DNA of 64,000 nucleotides. It comes from Adiantum capillus-veneris. Lineage: Eukaryota; Streptophyta; Polypodiopsida; Polypodiales; Pteridaceae. The position numbers were made by a program, and so were the translations under genes. Shown here one piece after another: positions 43,056-56,717 of this stretch. Numbering within the stretch: position 1 is the first letter of the stretch; each line of letters begins with the position of its first letter. Under the pieces are notes generated by a model, which ran no database searches, was not told where the DNA came from, and worked only from the letters and a program-made list of their open reading frames with translations. The stretch is from assembly GCA_014529385.2 (NCBI GenBank), contig CM043967.1, positions 130,073,182 through 130,137,181 on the forward strand, read 5' to 3'.

Positions 43056-44476
43056 AGACATTATACACGTATGACGTCTCACAGTCAGATTTGGCACAAA
43101 AATCACTCACTTGACTTCACAAACACATTGTGCATACCCTAAACATGAAGCACCTAAAATTTCATTAGATTTGGAGCCAATTATAGGGTGCTCAAGACCC
43201 AAAAAAAATGCAAAGTCTCAGCCTAATCCCACAATGTGCCTTTGGACTTAGTGCTTCAAATCCAGTGAAATTTTACACAAAGCAAGCACATAGCCTATAC
43301 ACCATGTTCCTATGCTCAAATATCCAGTTTGCAAAAGTAGACATCATACACGTATGACATGTTGTGATTTTGGAAACTCGAACACTTTATACACATCATT
43401 ATGAGCTTCCCAACACATTTTCATCACTGTTCGATATCTTTTGACCTTCAATCACCCAAAAAAGAAAAAATCTAGATGCAAAAACCCCTTCAAGCTCTTT
43501 GACACCCATTCACAAGCTCAATTTCAAATCTGAGACCATGGACATCTGAGACCATAGACATCATGCACAAGTTATACACAACTTACCCAAGGAGTTTCAA
43601 GATGTTTTACATCAGTAAACATCATACGCATATGATGCCTCTTCTCTTATACAGATGCCAAACTCCACAGCTTTCATCAAAAGCATGTTCACCACATAGT
43701 ATAAAAGCCATGCATTCAATTTGGACAAGTTTGGGCAAGGTTGTGACCACTTGGAGCCTAGAATCAAAAAATCCCGGCAAAAGACACATTCTATGGCCCC
43801 CAAACACATGACTCATCTCCAACTCAAAATTTCAGATGATCAAACGATTTCGCATCACTTGAGGATGCTAACATCTTAACAGAGACATCATACATGTATA
43901 ATGTCTCCAGAGGTCCAAAATGACTATTTTGGGGGGATTTCCCACTTCCAATGCCTTTATCCCATTAATCTTAGTCCAAATTTCAAGTCTCATCAAGTTT
44001 TGATTCTATATACCCATCTAAACCTAGGTTTCAAAATCCCAAGCTCTATACTTGATTATTGGTTTCAAACACATGAGAAGAAACCCAAATCAAATTTTGA
44101 CATCATAGGAGTCTATACCATGCTAAGGCCCAGTTACACCACAAGGTTAATCCATTTTGAACAAAGTAGACATCATACATGTATGATGTCTCACTAGACT
44201 GAAAATGAACCTAGAGGCTAACTTGACCCCTTCTAAGCCTTTACCACATGATTATGAGAGCATCTACCTAGTTTCACCCCATTTGAACCTCATTTGCTCA
44301 AAACTAAACTAGAATCCATCTTTAGAGCCTAAAAGGAGTTCTAATGGTCACAACTTGTCCAAATGACATCCAAATTAAAATATAGGCATATATCCATGAT
44401 GTACATGATATGAGCTATGCACATATGAAACATCACTCAGTTTTGAGCACCTAGACATCATACGCATATGATATCT
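43056..44476. repeat. Six spaced 24-bp palindromes at about 267-285 bp intervals
   Basis: Copies at 43056, 43339, 43616, 43883, 44168 and 44453. Each has the half-site AGACATCATAC followed by its complement, with a centre of ACGT, ATGT or GCAT. The copy at 44168-44191 is a perfect palindrome; the others have one to four mismatches. The DNA between them is diverged, so this is an old tandem array in which mainly the palindrome has been kept. Confidence 0.8.
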
Positions 44477-44824
44477 CCTCATAGCATAAATCTGCACCCA
44501 ATATGCAGTTTTGACCACCACTGTCACCACAATGACATTTGATTTATCCAAGCAACCATCCTCGGAGGTGTTATATTTGTTATACCAAAGGGTAATGTTC
44601 TTACCAAGTTACCACATGCAAGCTTTTGAGGAAGCCTTCTACACCGGCTTCTTTACTTATGACAACAAGGCCCCACAGTCACCTTGGGAAACATCAGGTA
44701 CGAGTCATACTTGAAGCTGCCAAAGCCCTAAGGCTTCCACTGACTCAAAGGCTAAGAATAAATACAAAATCAAGAGATCAAGACCCTTCATGTCAGGGAT
44801 GGCATGGACGCGAAAGGCGGGAGT

Positions 44825-45487
44825 GTTGACGGCCGCGAACACAGAAGAAACCCTTCCCAACTTTTTGTATCACTATTTTTTAGAACATTAGGAAGAGAAT
44901 GGGGTCTAGGAGGGCCTCTTTATTTGTCCGTTTAAGGAAGTCAAATCTTTAGTATTAAGAAAGTAATCCAAGGATAGTTTTTGAATTCAAACAGGCAAAA
45001 CGACTAGTTTATTTGAATTCAAAGTTTCCTCCCAAAATGGAATTTAAAATCTAGCGGGTAAAACCATATCATGTAGCATATATGTGGAAGAGCTCGACAA
45101 GTAGATTGCAGATCTATGATCTTCGCTCAAATTGAAGATCATATGTGGGAGTTATGGAAGTCCAAAAATCATAGAAGTTTTCACCTCCTTCTTGGGGAGA
45201 AAAGTGCATCCTTTGACCACTCTTACATATCTCTTACACACCCACCATTCTTGCACACGTGGCATACACCTATTTGTCAAAATTTTAATCACCTCCATAA
45301 GCTCATGGCAAATAAAGAGGCCCTCCTACACCCCATCCTCTTACTAATGAATGGAATGAAATTTTGTAATGGTTTAAGTGGCCTATATTCTTTGTAGAAA
45401 CGAGCCTCTAAGGAGAAATTGTATATAAGCCAATTTTTGTAACCTTAAGCCAACTTTTGAATTAATAAAATCTCAAGTTTACTGTGC

Positions 45488-45574
<87 letters not shown>

Positions 45575-45790
45575 TGAATTTACTCTATGGAGCCTCCATT
45601 GCAAAAGAGACACCACCAATCCATTAACAACAGCTAGGGCTTCAATCCACCCCAATGCCAAGCTTGCATGATTTTGGTGTCATGCGAAGCGAGCTCCTAC
45701 AAGCTTTCGGGTGACTTTTCTTGCAAACCGTGTGTCCGTTTGGTGGTTTCTTTATACTCGTGGGTTCACGGAAAGTAGAGATACAGTTAG
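44825..45790 (+). repeat. Candidate 3' LTR of element F
   Basis: Starts TGTTGACGGCC right after AAAGGCGGGAG. A TATATAAG box at 45431 and AATAAA at 45463 lie in the order expected of an LTR. No second LTR is in the window, so the right border is a guess. The small frames at 45116-45397 have no domain. Confidence 0.45.
45491..45574. repeat. (GT)n/(GA)n microsatellite
   Basis: About 32 GT units followed by 10 GA units, a few bases after the AATAAA signal of the candidate LTR. 45790-46149 holds no gene. Confidence 0.97.
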
Positions 45791-46394
45791 GATCATACAA
45801 AATGATAAGTGGTGACTTGCATTTTGCTGCTTGTCTTTATATGTGATTGTCGCACAGGGTGGTTCTAGGTAGGATATCAAGTCAAAGTCCATAGGTAATG
45901 ACCTCTTGATGAGGAGAATGTTTCCTATGAGTTTTGTGACTTTTTGAATGAGTTTGTTCTAGTTTCAGATAGCTTGAGCATTGTAGGTTGATTTGTGGTC
46001 ACTAGTGCATAGAATGTCTGGATTTGGTTTCCTTGAGTAGAGATTGTCTTAGAAGGTTGAGAAGGTGATTGACACCCATCTCCTTGTTTCCATGTGCCTA
46101 CAGGTTAAGCTTTGTCCTTGGCTAACATAGAGTTATTGGTTTTGTTCTCGCTATGCTAGCGTCTGCTTGCGGTGTATCCGCCAACATAGTGTCACCCTAT
46201 ATGCATACTCAGTCAATGCATGGAAACATTAATGATGTGCAAGAGGAGTGTATAAGCAATATGGCATTCGCTACTACTGGAGATTTCTTGTTTTGGAATA
46301 ACCTATTTTAGAGCGATGAAATAAAAAGCATTCTAATTGTGCCGCTATTTGTTTAATTGACATTGGATGCTCTTGTATTGTGGTCCATTTTGCA

Positions 46395-47011
46395 TCATGG
46401 GGTTGCACACTTGTGTGAATCCAAAGACCAAATATGTTGTATGCTTGGTCTTTTGTTTAGGAATCCACATATGAGGCTGACACTTTTGAGCTTGCCACCA
46501 CAAGATCTTGGGTACTCAAATTTCTTCTTGTTTTGTTTTGGTTTTCTGGTCTTTGGTTTTGGTTGGATCTTAGGTGTTTGTACTGAAGGGAGTTCCCTAC
46601 CCTGTTTCTTTGAAATCCAAAGCTTGTCTCGATTGCCTTGAATTGAAAGCAAATTCTTTGGCACCCATACTTTTGTGATAGACTGTGAGTATCATATGTT
46701 AGTGAAGAGGTAGCTTTGAGCTTGGTCTACCAAAAGTTTTTGACTTCATCCTTCTTGATCCAGACTTGTGTATGTACTGTTGCGGTACGTGACAGCTACC
46801 TTTGTTTGGTGGATTTTTTTGACATATCCATTGGCACTTTTCCTTTTTTAGCCATAACGACCGTGGCTAGGACATTTGCAGAAGTGATCTCTTTTGAAGT
46901 TCTCTTTGGTATCCATTGCAAAATTGCCGAATGGAGGAAGGGTTGTTTGCCCTTATCTCTTGACTCCACTACCGATGGTTTGTCAACTTTGTGTGCAGCA
47001 AATGGAACCAC
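46395..47011 (-). pseudogene. Post-protease tail of Ty3 element G
   Basis: Contains QWIPK (46910), VWIKK (about 46765), WVPK/VPKN (about 46660) and LWISK (about 46620) with Lys/Gln-rich spacers, matching the motif type of F's tail. No known domain. Confidence 0.45.
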
Positions 47012-47059
47012 TTGGATTTCCTTTGCATGTTGAATGGTGACTGTGTCAAAACTCCAATC

Positions 47060-47472
47060 AATCTGTACATTGTACTTTCTCTACCATGGCTGATGAAGGA
47101 ATAATGGATATTGTGCTAGTTTACCTTTTCTACCACATAAAACTTATGTGGATAGCCATATTTGTACATTTTGACAAGTATGATTGTCCATCCTATAGCC
47201 TTGATTGAATGCTCTAAATAGCTTTGAATGTACTATTGTGTGGATTGGATCTTTTCCTCAAGTGCAAGTTGTTTGCATATGCTGTAGGAAATAAGATTTC
47301 TTTGAGCTCCTGAATCTAGAAGTGCACTTGCTTCCACTTGGTTACTTCCAACCTTGACGTTGATTGTGGGATCCATCGTATCCTTTTCATCAAATTCTCT
47401 TACTTTGAGTACATTGATCCATAGTGCTGCTCTTTGCTGTTGCCTATGGCATAGAATCTTTCTCTTTGTCAT
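47060..47472 (-). pseudogene. Aspartic protease downstream of integrase, Ty3 element G
   Basis: ALLDSGAQ (about 47320) is the catalytic turn. An AIGW segment and YPHKFYVVE follow in frame after a stop near 47233. Upstream, the linker (KRK, RQQQ) is joined to the integrase C-terminus (KYHEPL-type end), so protease follows integrase without an LTR between. Confidence 0.75.
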
Positions 47473-47689
47473 TCGTTCCTTTGCTTTCGCTTGAGTTTCT
47501 TTGTCTATTTGTTGTTTCTCTTAAGTTCATTTCTTCTCCTCATGGATTTTTTGAAGCATGTGGCAATGATACTTGTTAAGCCTACATCCGCAAATCCAAT
47601 TGGGCATTTGTTCACTAGCTAATGTAGCAAGCTTGACAGACCCACTTGGTGATAGATCTTTGATCACAAAGGGTCCCATCTCTCACTTT

Positions 47690-48374
47690 TTAAGTTTCTT
47701 TGCATATTGTTTTTATGTATAAACCAGGACATAATCGTCTATTTTAAATTGTTTCAAATGTACATGCTTATCAAAAAACTCCTTTTGCCTTCTTTTCTGA
47801 GGGTAGATAGAAGTTACAACTTTCAAGAGGAGCTCATCTAGCTTTTCAAGGTCATCTATTCTCAAAGATAACTCATGGATGGTCCATTCTAGTTGTTTAG
47901 CTACCCTTAGCATTGGGATTAAAAACTCCATGGACAAGATAACGTTAAGACCAAACACCATGTTATAAGGTGTTGTTCCGATAGATGTCTTATAAGATAC
48001 TCTATAAGCCCATAATGTAGAGTGCAACTTTTGATGCCAATCAGTCCTTGAATTAGATACTATTTTAGTCAATACAATGCACAAGGTCTCGTTTGTAGCT
48101 TCTTCCTGTCCATTAGTCTGTGGATGGTATGGAGCAGATTTCTTATGAATTACCATGAATTCATCTAGAAGATTTTCAATAACTTCATTAATAAAATGTG
48201 TGCCATGATCATTGACAATTTCCTATGGTAGACCATATCTGACAAATACATGTTCATAGAAAAATTTGCGTAGTGGTCCGTGCATCCAATGGCTTTAGCT
48301 TTAGTCCATTTAGTGAGATAGTCTATGGCAACAATGATATATTGGGTGTGAGTCCTACAAATTCTATGCCCCAC
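47690..48374 (-). pseudogene. Integrase core and C-terminus of Ty3 element G
   Basis: 48374-48165 holds YIIVAIDYLTKW and the start of the core. From 48156 the frame has APYHPQTNGQEEATNE with the catalytic Glu, an AYRVSYKTSIGTTPY stretch, then the C-terminal part with FFDKHV and DDYVLVYT, closely matching F. The first catalytic Asp is not seen; the second Asp region is frameshifted. Confidence 0.75.
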
Positions 48375-48419
48375 TTAGCGAAAGCTCTAGCTCCTATCAT
48401 TAGCCTTAATGGCATCTCA

Positions 48420-48970
48420 TCCCTTTTTATTGGTACTTTGGTACGCTGACAAGCATCACATCGTTTAACATATCAACATCCATACGTAATGTAGGCCACT
48501 ATATTCCCATGGTTGAGACAATTCTTGCTATCTTATCCCTTGAGAAATGGCCTCCGCTTATTCCTCCATGTTCTTTCTCTAAGATTGGCTTGAATACATG
48601 CTTTCCACTGCACATCTCCTGAGCTGATTATCCTGTCCTCTCTTATAGAGCTAATTTTCAGTCAATCTAAAGTCTCGAGCCTCTATTTCTATAGCCCTTT
48701 GACATGCTCTAGAGGTATTTTCAAGAAACATTTTTGTTGTCAGGTAGTCAATTATATATTGATTCCATTCGGGTGCCATTGTCACTTGAAACAATGTTGC
48801 ATGTTCTACTGGTGGTGTAGATCTGCATGCAACACAGTTAGTAACATACTTATGAACATCAACACACATATTTGGCCAATAAAATCATAATTGTTTCAAG
48901 TGCTGATATGTTTTCATTGGCAAGCAGTGAAATGCTAAGTCCTGAATATGTGCTTCTAAAAGATAGCAAT
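48420..48970 (-). pseudogene. Two integrase zinc modules of Ty3 element G
   Basis: Module 1: EAHIQDLAFH, FYWPNM, then NCVAC (C-x2-C). Module 2: EHGGISGGHFS, WPTL, then C-x2-C with QRTK-like residues in a shifted frame. The spacer is about 70 codons with LYKRG. The same duplication as in F. Confidence 0.65.
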
Positions 48971-49199
48971 CATGCTCTCCGTGACTTATGCATAATTGTA
49001 AAATGTTTTCTGAGCCTAATTGATACAAACATCCACCAATTAATTGAACTTTCTTGGATTGTTGAGTGGTCTATTGTTTAAATTATCAAACTCTCCCCCA
49101 TAGGACAATAAAATGACTATCTTTTGAGACCACTTGGATACCATTTCAACATTGAAAAGATATGCATCAGGGATGTCATCGTCTACTCCTTTTGGAGCT

Positions 49200-49479
49200 G
49201 CTCCATTTAGAAATCTAGAAAGATGATATGCTCACACATGTGTCTTCCCCTTCTTAACCATTACTATAAAATCATACTCCAGTAATATGATAAACCATTG
49301 TACAATGCGTCTAGTATTGCATGGGTTGTTTACCAGGTATAAGAGGGCTTGATGATCAGTGAAAAAATAAAATTGGTTTGCAAGGAGATAATGCCAAAAC
49401 TTCTTATCAACATATATCATCCCTAGTCCTTCCCTCTCATTTGGTTGTGTAGTTCTTTCAACACTGTTAAACTATCTAC
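49200..49479 (-). pseudogene. RNase H end of Ty3 element G
   Basis: FFTDHQALLYLVN (about 49355) and YDFIVMVKKGKTHV match F. The 5' part is cut at 49479 by the junction with copia H. Confidence 0.7.
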
Positions 49480-49752
49480 TCACATAACAGACTGGGAAGT
49501 AAAGCCCTTGGCAACAAGCCTTGCTTTGTACTTTGGCTGACTATCATGAGCGGTGATCTTATACCTGTAAACCCATTTACAAGGTAGAGCCTTTTTGCCC
49601 TGTGGTAATTTAACTAGCTTCCATGTCTTGTTTTTATGTAGAGCTGTCATCTCTGACTGCATGGCCAATTGCCAATTCCCGGAGTCCTTCATTTGCACTG
49701 CTTCCTTGTAACATGAAGGCTCAATGCAATCAGTCAACATGACATAGTTCAT
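49480..49752 (-). pseudogene. Start of copia H reverse transcriptase
   Basis: NWQLAMQSEM, NKTWKLVKLP and KYKARLVAKGF are the first motifs of copia RT. The rest, including the YVDD box, is lost at the junction with element G. Confidence 0.8.
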
Positions 49753-49848
49753 AGATGGAACAAACCTATCAGGAGGTCACATGACACGTCCAAATCTACA
49801 CACAATAGGTGGCTCAGGCTCAGCCACAACCTGTGGTTCCACTCTATC

Positions 49849-50751
49849 CTATCCTTGCTCCTCTTGAGCCCTGACATTTTGTCTTGCACGTGCAGGTCCA
49901 TCTTCTTGGAAGACAACTCTTCTAATCTCCTCAACCCTCTCTGGTTTAGAATGATATTCGGATTCATTAAAGTGAACATCATTGCTGCGGACAACCTTTC
50001 TGGATTCGGGATCCCAAAGTCTGTACCCCATCTCACCAGAATTACCATAGCCTAGAAAGATGCACTTTCTACTCTTTGGCTCAAGTTTGTTCCTAAATTC
50101 CTTTGGAACGTGAGTATATGCCTCACAGCCAAAGACTCTGAGATGCTTGTATGAGGGCATTTTGCCTGACCATACCATCTCTGGCACTGAATCCTTCTGC
50201 AAAACCTTGCTAGGAGATCTATTTACAAGATGAACAGCTGTTGATACAGCTTTAGCCCAAAACCCATTTGGCAGCTGTGCATTAGACGACATACTTCTGA
50301 CCTTCTCTTGTATGGTCCTATTCATCCTCTCAGCAACACCATTTTGAGGAGGATTGTAAGGAGCAGTAAGTTCACGTTTTATACCTTTTGACTCACAAAA
50401 GTCCTGAAAGGCCTTTGAAACATACTCTCCACCATTGTCAGTGCGTAAGCATTTAAGCTTCTTGCCACTCTGATTCTCCACAAGTGTCACAAACGTTTTG
50501 AAAACACTAAACGCTTCATCCTTGTGCTTGAGAAAGTAAACCCATACTTTCCTCGAGTAATCATCTATAAATGTCATAAAGTAAGAAGCTCCCCCTAGAG
50601 ATAGGTTAGGCATAGGTCCAAACAAATCACTATGAACAAGTGCCAACTGTGTATCTCTTCTACTGCTTCTATGCTTATGTGGCTGCTGTGTTTGCTTACC
50701 ATACAAACAATGTTCACAGAATTCAAAATCATTAAATGAAAAGCCAGGCAC
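49849..50751 (-). CDS. Integrase of copia element H
   Basis: 300 open codons. It starts at the end of the pre-integrase zinc module (CEHCLYGKQ), then the integrase core: HSDLFGP (first Asp), TDNGGEY (second Asp) and NGVAERMNR (Glu), so the D-D-E set is complete. The C-terminal part has the usual KHLRVFGC and CIFLGYG copia motifs. It would join cDNA to the host DNA, but the element lacks gag and protease and cannot act alone. A stop at 49848 separates it from RT. Confidence 0.85.
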   Translation of the reverse strand: MPGFSFNDFEFCEHCLYGKQTQQPHKHRSSRRDTQLALVHSDLFGPMPNLSLGGASYFMTFIDDYSRKVWVYFLKHKDEAFSVFKTFVTLVENQSGKKLKCLRTDNGGEYVSKAFQDFCESKGIKRELTAPYNPPQNGVAERMNRTIQEKVRSMSSNAQLPNGFWAKAVSTAVHLVNRSPSKVLQKDSVPEMVWSGKMPSYKHLRVFGCEAYTHVPKEFRNKLEPKSRKCIFLGYGNSGEMGYRLWDPESRKVVRSNDVHFNESEYHSKPERVEEIRRVVFQEDGPARARQNVRAQEEQG

Positions 50752-51410
50752 CGAAAGGATCTCAACATTCGAGAATCCCCCAGCTCAATAAAACCTCACT
50801 CGACCCTCAACAAAGGCTGCAATAAATCTGACAGTACATAGACTTCCCACAAAGTCATACATCCACAAATTTCCCACTGTATGCTGTAACCGCTGCGGCG
50901 GTTGTTTGCTGCGTGACTCACAGCCAGCAAACCCTCAACAGACATACATCATCTCTGACAATACATCCCATGTGGAAGTACCTTCAATGGAAGGATGAAA
51001 TCTGGAATATCAAGCAGCAAACACAAGCTACCTGATGAACTAGTGGATGTCGCCTACAATCTGTGTGTAGATGCGCCCGTGTCGTATGTGACACGCCTCC
51101 AAGAACTATGAGCCATCCTTCGATGTGTAGACAGCCACAAATAAACACTCTGGCAGTGTCGATATCCTCAGCACCTGTAGTCGTAGGCCGAAAACCCTAA
51201 ATTTGCAGAGTCGGATCTGCACCCGTTGAGACCACGTAGTCGAAAATGGCCTGCGCAGACCTTTGTCGAAGCCGAACGGTGGCCGAGATGACCTCAGAAT
51301 GAAATTCTGAGCACACCAAGCCCTACGGGTTTGCCCACAAGAATTGGGGCCGTGTCTTTGCCTGTCGAATTTCACTCCAATCTGAGCTGGTGACTCGAGC
51401 CTCGATCTGA

Positions 51411-51422
51411 GCTCTGATACCA
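51411..51422 (-). promoter_or_regulatory. Primer binding site of copia H
   Basis: TGGTATCAGAGC on minus, two bases from the LTR. Confidence 0.85.
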
Positions 51423-51424
51423 GT

Positions 51425-51616
51425 TGAAGGAGTACGAGCGGAAGTGCGACGCGAGAGAGATTGCGAGAAGAAGAGCGCGACGATATGGTGAACTCGCTCT
51501 ACTGTAATGTGTAGAGCATAGTGAGTTCTTATTAGGTTTTTACAAAGGAATATGTGTACATACCTGGCGGCCCGCCCACTTACCTGGGCGACCACATTGG
51601 GCTTTATACCCCAACA
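51425..51616 (-). repeat. 5' LTR of copia H
   Basis: 192 bp, TG/CA ends. A TATAAAG box lies nine bases from its 5' end. Confidence 0.75.
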
Positions 51617-52000
51617 ATACGGCTACAAGTCACGGAGGAAAAGCTGGAATTTGATAATCTTAGCTCTTTTCTCATTGAGGAGGAATCCATGTTGGTAAGC
51701 CAAGGCAAAATTCAGATTTCTGAGATGGTGGAAGCACATGGTGAAGCACTTGCTGCTTCGGATTCCAGAAAGAGGACAAAGTATCGTTGTTACAAATGTG
51801 GAAAGTGAGGTCATTTGGCCAAGGATTGCAAATCCAAAGGCAAAGACAAAGATTCTACAAAGGACAAAGGTAAAAGCAAGCAACAAGAGTAAAGCAATGA
51901 TAGTGAATTAGGAAAGGATAGCAAGGAGGCTGCTTGTGTGGTGGTGACTACACTGGCACTGACTCTCGCCTTCTAGTCACATAAATAACAATGTCACCAC
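51617..52000 (+). pseudogene. Copia gag fragment with zinc knuckle
   Basis: Reads EEKLEFDNLSSFLIEEE then a basic stretch and CYKCGK-stop-GHLAKDC, a C-x2-C-x4-H-x4-C knuckle broken by TGA at 51807-51809, then Lys/Asp-rich sequence. Copia H seems to have inserted into this older gag on the opposite strand; the left half of the gag is not in the window. Confidence 0.65.
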
Positions 52001-54753
<2,753 letters not shown>

Positions 54754-54834
54754 CCATTAAAGGCTTTTCAATGGTGTGCATGCAGACATATTAAGTTGCA
54801 CCACCTTGGCCTATTTTGGGCCTTTTTTCCAAGC

Positions 54835-54835
<1 letters not shown>

Positions 54836-54872
<37 letters not shown>
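54836..54872. repeat. (GA)n microsatellite
   Basis: About 18 GA units. Confidence 0.95.
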
Positions 54873-54874
<2 letters not shown>

Positions 54875-54945
54875 AGACTCTCAGAAGAGAACCTACCATT
54901 TAGTATGGCTCAACTTGTGTGATGAGAGAGATTGAGAGAGAATTG

Positions 54946-55005
54946 TGTTGGAATTAGGGTTGTAGGGAAACACACACAACATGGAGAAGATGAAGAAGCT
55001 CAAGC
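54946..55005 (-). repeat. LTR 3'-end fragment in inverted orientation
   Basis: This 60-bp piece is the reverse complement of the end of the copia LTR at 60970-61029 (with a few changes), placed directly before the leader of the outer copia in plus orientation. The outer element's own LTR and primer site are otherwise absent. Confidence 0.7.
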
Positions 55006-56169
55006 CTGTAGTGGAAGCTCATTTTAGTCTCCGTTTCCACTACATGTAGTGTTGTGCAGGCAATTGTCATTTTGTGCAGAATGTTTGTCAATGCATAACA
55101 GGTACCTCACGGTCTTCTACGGTCTGTACTATATAGCATGTGTTGTTCCTACTTTGTTTCTCCTCTTTTCGGGCAGTTTTCACATCAGGTGCAACATTTA
55201 CCGTGGCTGACAACAACACGGATGTGTTCAAGATGTTTGCTGCTGAGGACAGATTGGATGGGGACAATTACCCTATGTGGGCTTATATGATGCAACATGT
55301 TCTAGTGTCAAAGGGCATTTGGAATATTGTGCAAGGCATTAATGTACGTCCTGGTTCTGAGGATGTAGGCGATGTTGAGGATGTTGCAGGTTTTGGTGGT
55401 AGGGTGGTTACTGCCAGAGCTGTTTTTCCTACTACTGAGCAAGCTTGTTGGGATGTAAAAGATGCACAGGCTCATGCATTGATTGTGTTGTCTGTGAAAC
55501 ACACTATTACTCCTCACATTCATTCAACAAAATTTGTAAAACAAGCTTGGGATATTTTGGCTGGTCTTTATGCAAGTCTCAATGAGGCTAAAATTGCATT
55601 GCTGCGTAAAGAGCTGGAGTCGAAGATTATCCATGAGGAAGATAAGATGGACACATTCCTTGCTCGTGTCAAGGATATCAGTGAGCAACTTATTTTTGCA
55701 GGCAAAGTCATTTTTGATAGCTCCCTTGTGCAGTTTGTTCTTGATGCTTCCCCAGATTCTTACCAGAATTTTGCTAGTACTTGGAGACTTATGACCCAAG
55801 GAAATCCAGAAGTTGTCAAGTTTGATGCATTATGCACATTGCTGCTGCACGAGTCACTTTAAAATAAAAAACAAGACTAGACAGCATGTAGTTCAACATG
55901 CCTTTATTGGTGCTCAAAGAAAAGGTGGTAATAGCAATGCAGTCACTTCTCATGGTTCTTCTGTGAGTGGTGAATTTTAGTGAAAAGGGAAAAAAGAAAA
56001 TGTGTTTCCATTATTGTAAAGCTAACGATCACTTGATCAAGCAGTGTCCAAAATTGAAGGCAAACAAGGCCAAGAAGAAAGAGGTTGGATCAACTATAGG
56101 GTCAGATACGAGTGCAGCTATTGTGGAGTCTTCTGTGAAAGGATATTGTGATGCTAATGTAGATGCAGA
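55006..56169 (+). pseudogene. Outer copia element: leader and gag
   Basis: The leader (55006-55200) matches the inner element's leader. The gag frame matches the inner gag, but its start codon is GTG at 55203 where the inner copy has ATG. The frame is then open to 55860: DRLDGDNYPMWAYMM, a central helical stretch and a C-terminal ASTWRLMTQGNPE segment, typical of copia gag. After a stop at 55861, 55967-56169 holds a basic stretch and a zinc knuckle with the first Cys changed. It is interrupted at 56169 by the inner element and continues at 61030. Confidence 0.8.
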
Positions 56170-56396
56170 TGTTACCATATACATGTGGTAGTTATGTGTG
56201 TGAACACACTAGGACCACTCGGGCACTTTTTCCCTCTTTAGGAGGTTTTTTCCCCCGTGCATTGTATATACACCCATCACTCTAGGGCTATCTATCTTTC
56301 CATTGCACACTAAGTAAAACACTCTCAGTTGTGTGCCTTGAGCTTCCTTCATCTTCTCGTGGCTGTGTGTTTTTTCCTGCAAGCCTAATTCCAAAA
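56170..56396 (+). repeat. 5' LTR of inner copia
   Basis: Begins TGTTACC, ends TTCCAAAA. It matches the 3' LTR at most positions. Confidence 0.85.
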
Positions 56397-56398
56397 AT

Positions 56399-56410
56399 TG
56401 GTATCAGAGC
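56399..56410 (+). promoter_or_regulatory. Primer binding site of inner copia
   Basis: TGGTATCAGAGC, the initiator-Met complement, two bases after the LTR. Confidence 0.9.
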
Positions 56411-56717
56411 AGGTTGCGTTTTCCTGGGCTTAGTCCCCAGCAGCTCGAGCACACGCCTTCTCACTTTCTCCAATTTCTGTGAGCTTTGGCGAGCGTTCTG
56501 CTCCGATTTTTGATTCGGGCTCATTTCGACCTCCATTTCCACTACAGCCAAGTCTGTGCAAGCAATTTCATCATTTTGTGCAGATTTTTTGTCAACACAA
56601 ATTACTGCATAACAGGTCCCATACAGTCTGGTGCGGGTTGTGCTATATAGCACGTGCTAGTCTCACTCAGTTTCTCCTCATTTTGGGTAGTTTTCACATC
56701 AGGTGCACGCATTTTCC

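Larger units (their letters stand above)
37190..44824 (+). mobile_element. Ty3 element F: RT, RNase H, two integrase zinc modules, integrase, then protease
   Basis: The 5' end is missing: sequence begins just before the RT motif PIVVVPKKNG. Domains in order are RT, RNase H, H2C2 zinc module 1, H2C2 zinc module 2, integrase core, integrase C-terminal domain, protease and a Trp/Lys-motif tail, all on plus. A long noncoding 3' part with palindrome repeats follows. The 3' LTR probably starts at 44825. Copy G (minus, 46150-49479) has the same order. Many stops. Confidence 0.75.
46150..49479 (-). mobile_element. Ty3 element G: minus-strand copy of the element F family
   Basis: Same domain order as F, read leftwards: RNase H end (49470-49200), zinc module 1 (about 48965-48800), zinc module 2 (about 48600-48440), integrase (48374-47690), protease (47472-47060), tail to about 46150. 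Its 5' end is joined at 49479 to copia H. The far tail matches 41280-41420 of F. All parts have stops. Confidence 0.75.
49480..51616 (-). mobile_element. Copia element H lacking gag and protease, cut in RT
   Basis: LTR 51425-51616 (TGTTGGGG start, CTCCTTCA end on the minus strand), primer site 51411-51422, about 660 bp of noncoding leader, then pol starting directly in the pre-integrase domain at 50751. Gag and protease are missing. RT is cut at 49480 where element G starts. Confidence 0.8.

Noticed and set aside
43056-44476. CRISPR array
   Set aside because: Repeats are palindromic and regularly spaced, but spacers are about 255 bp, the repeats differ, no cas genes occur, and the sequence is from a plant nucleus.
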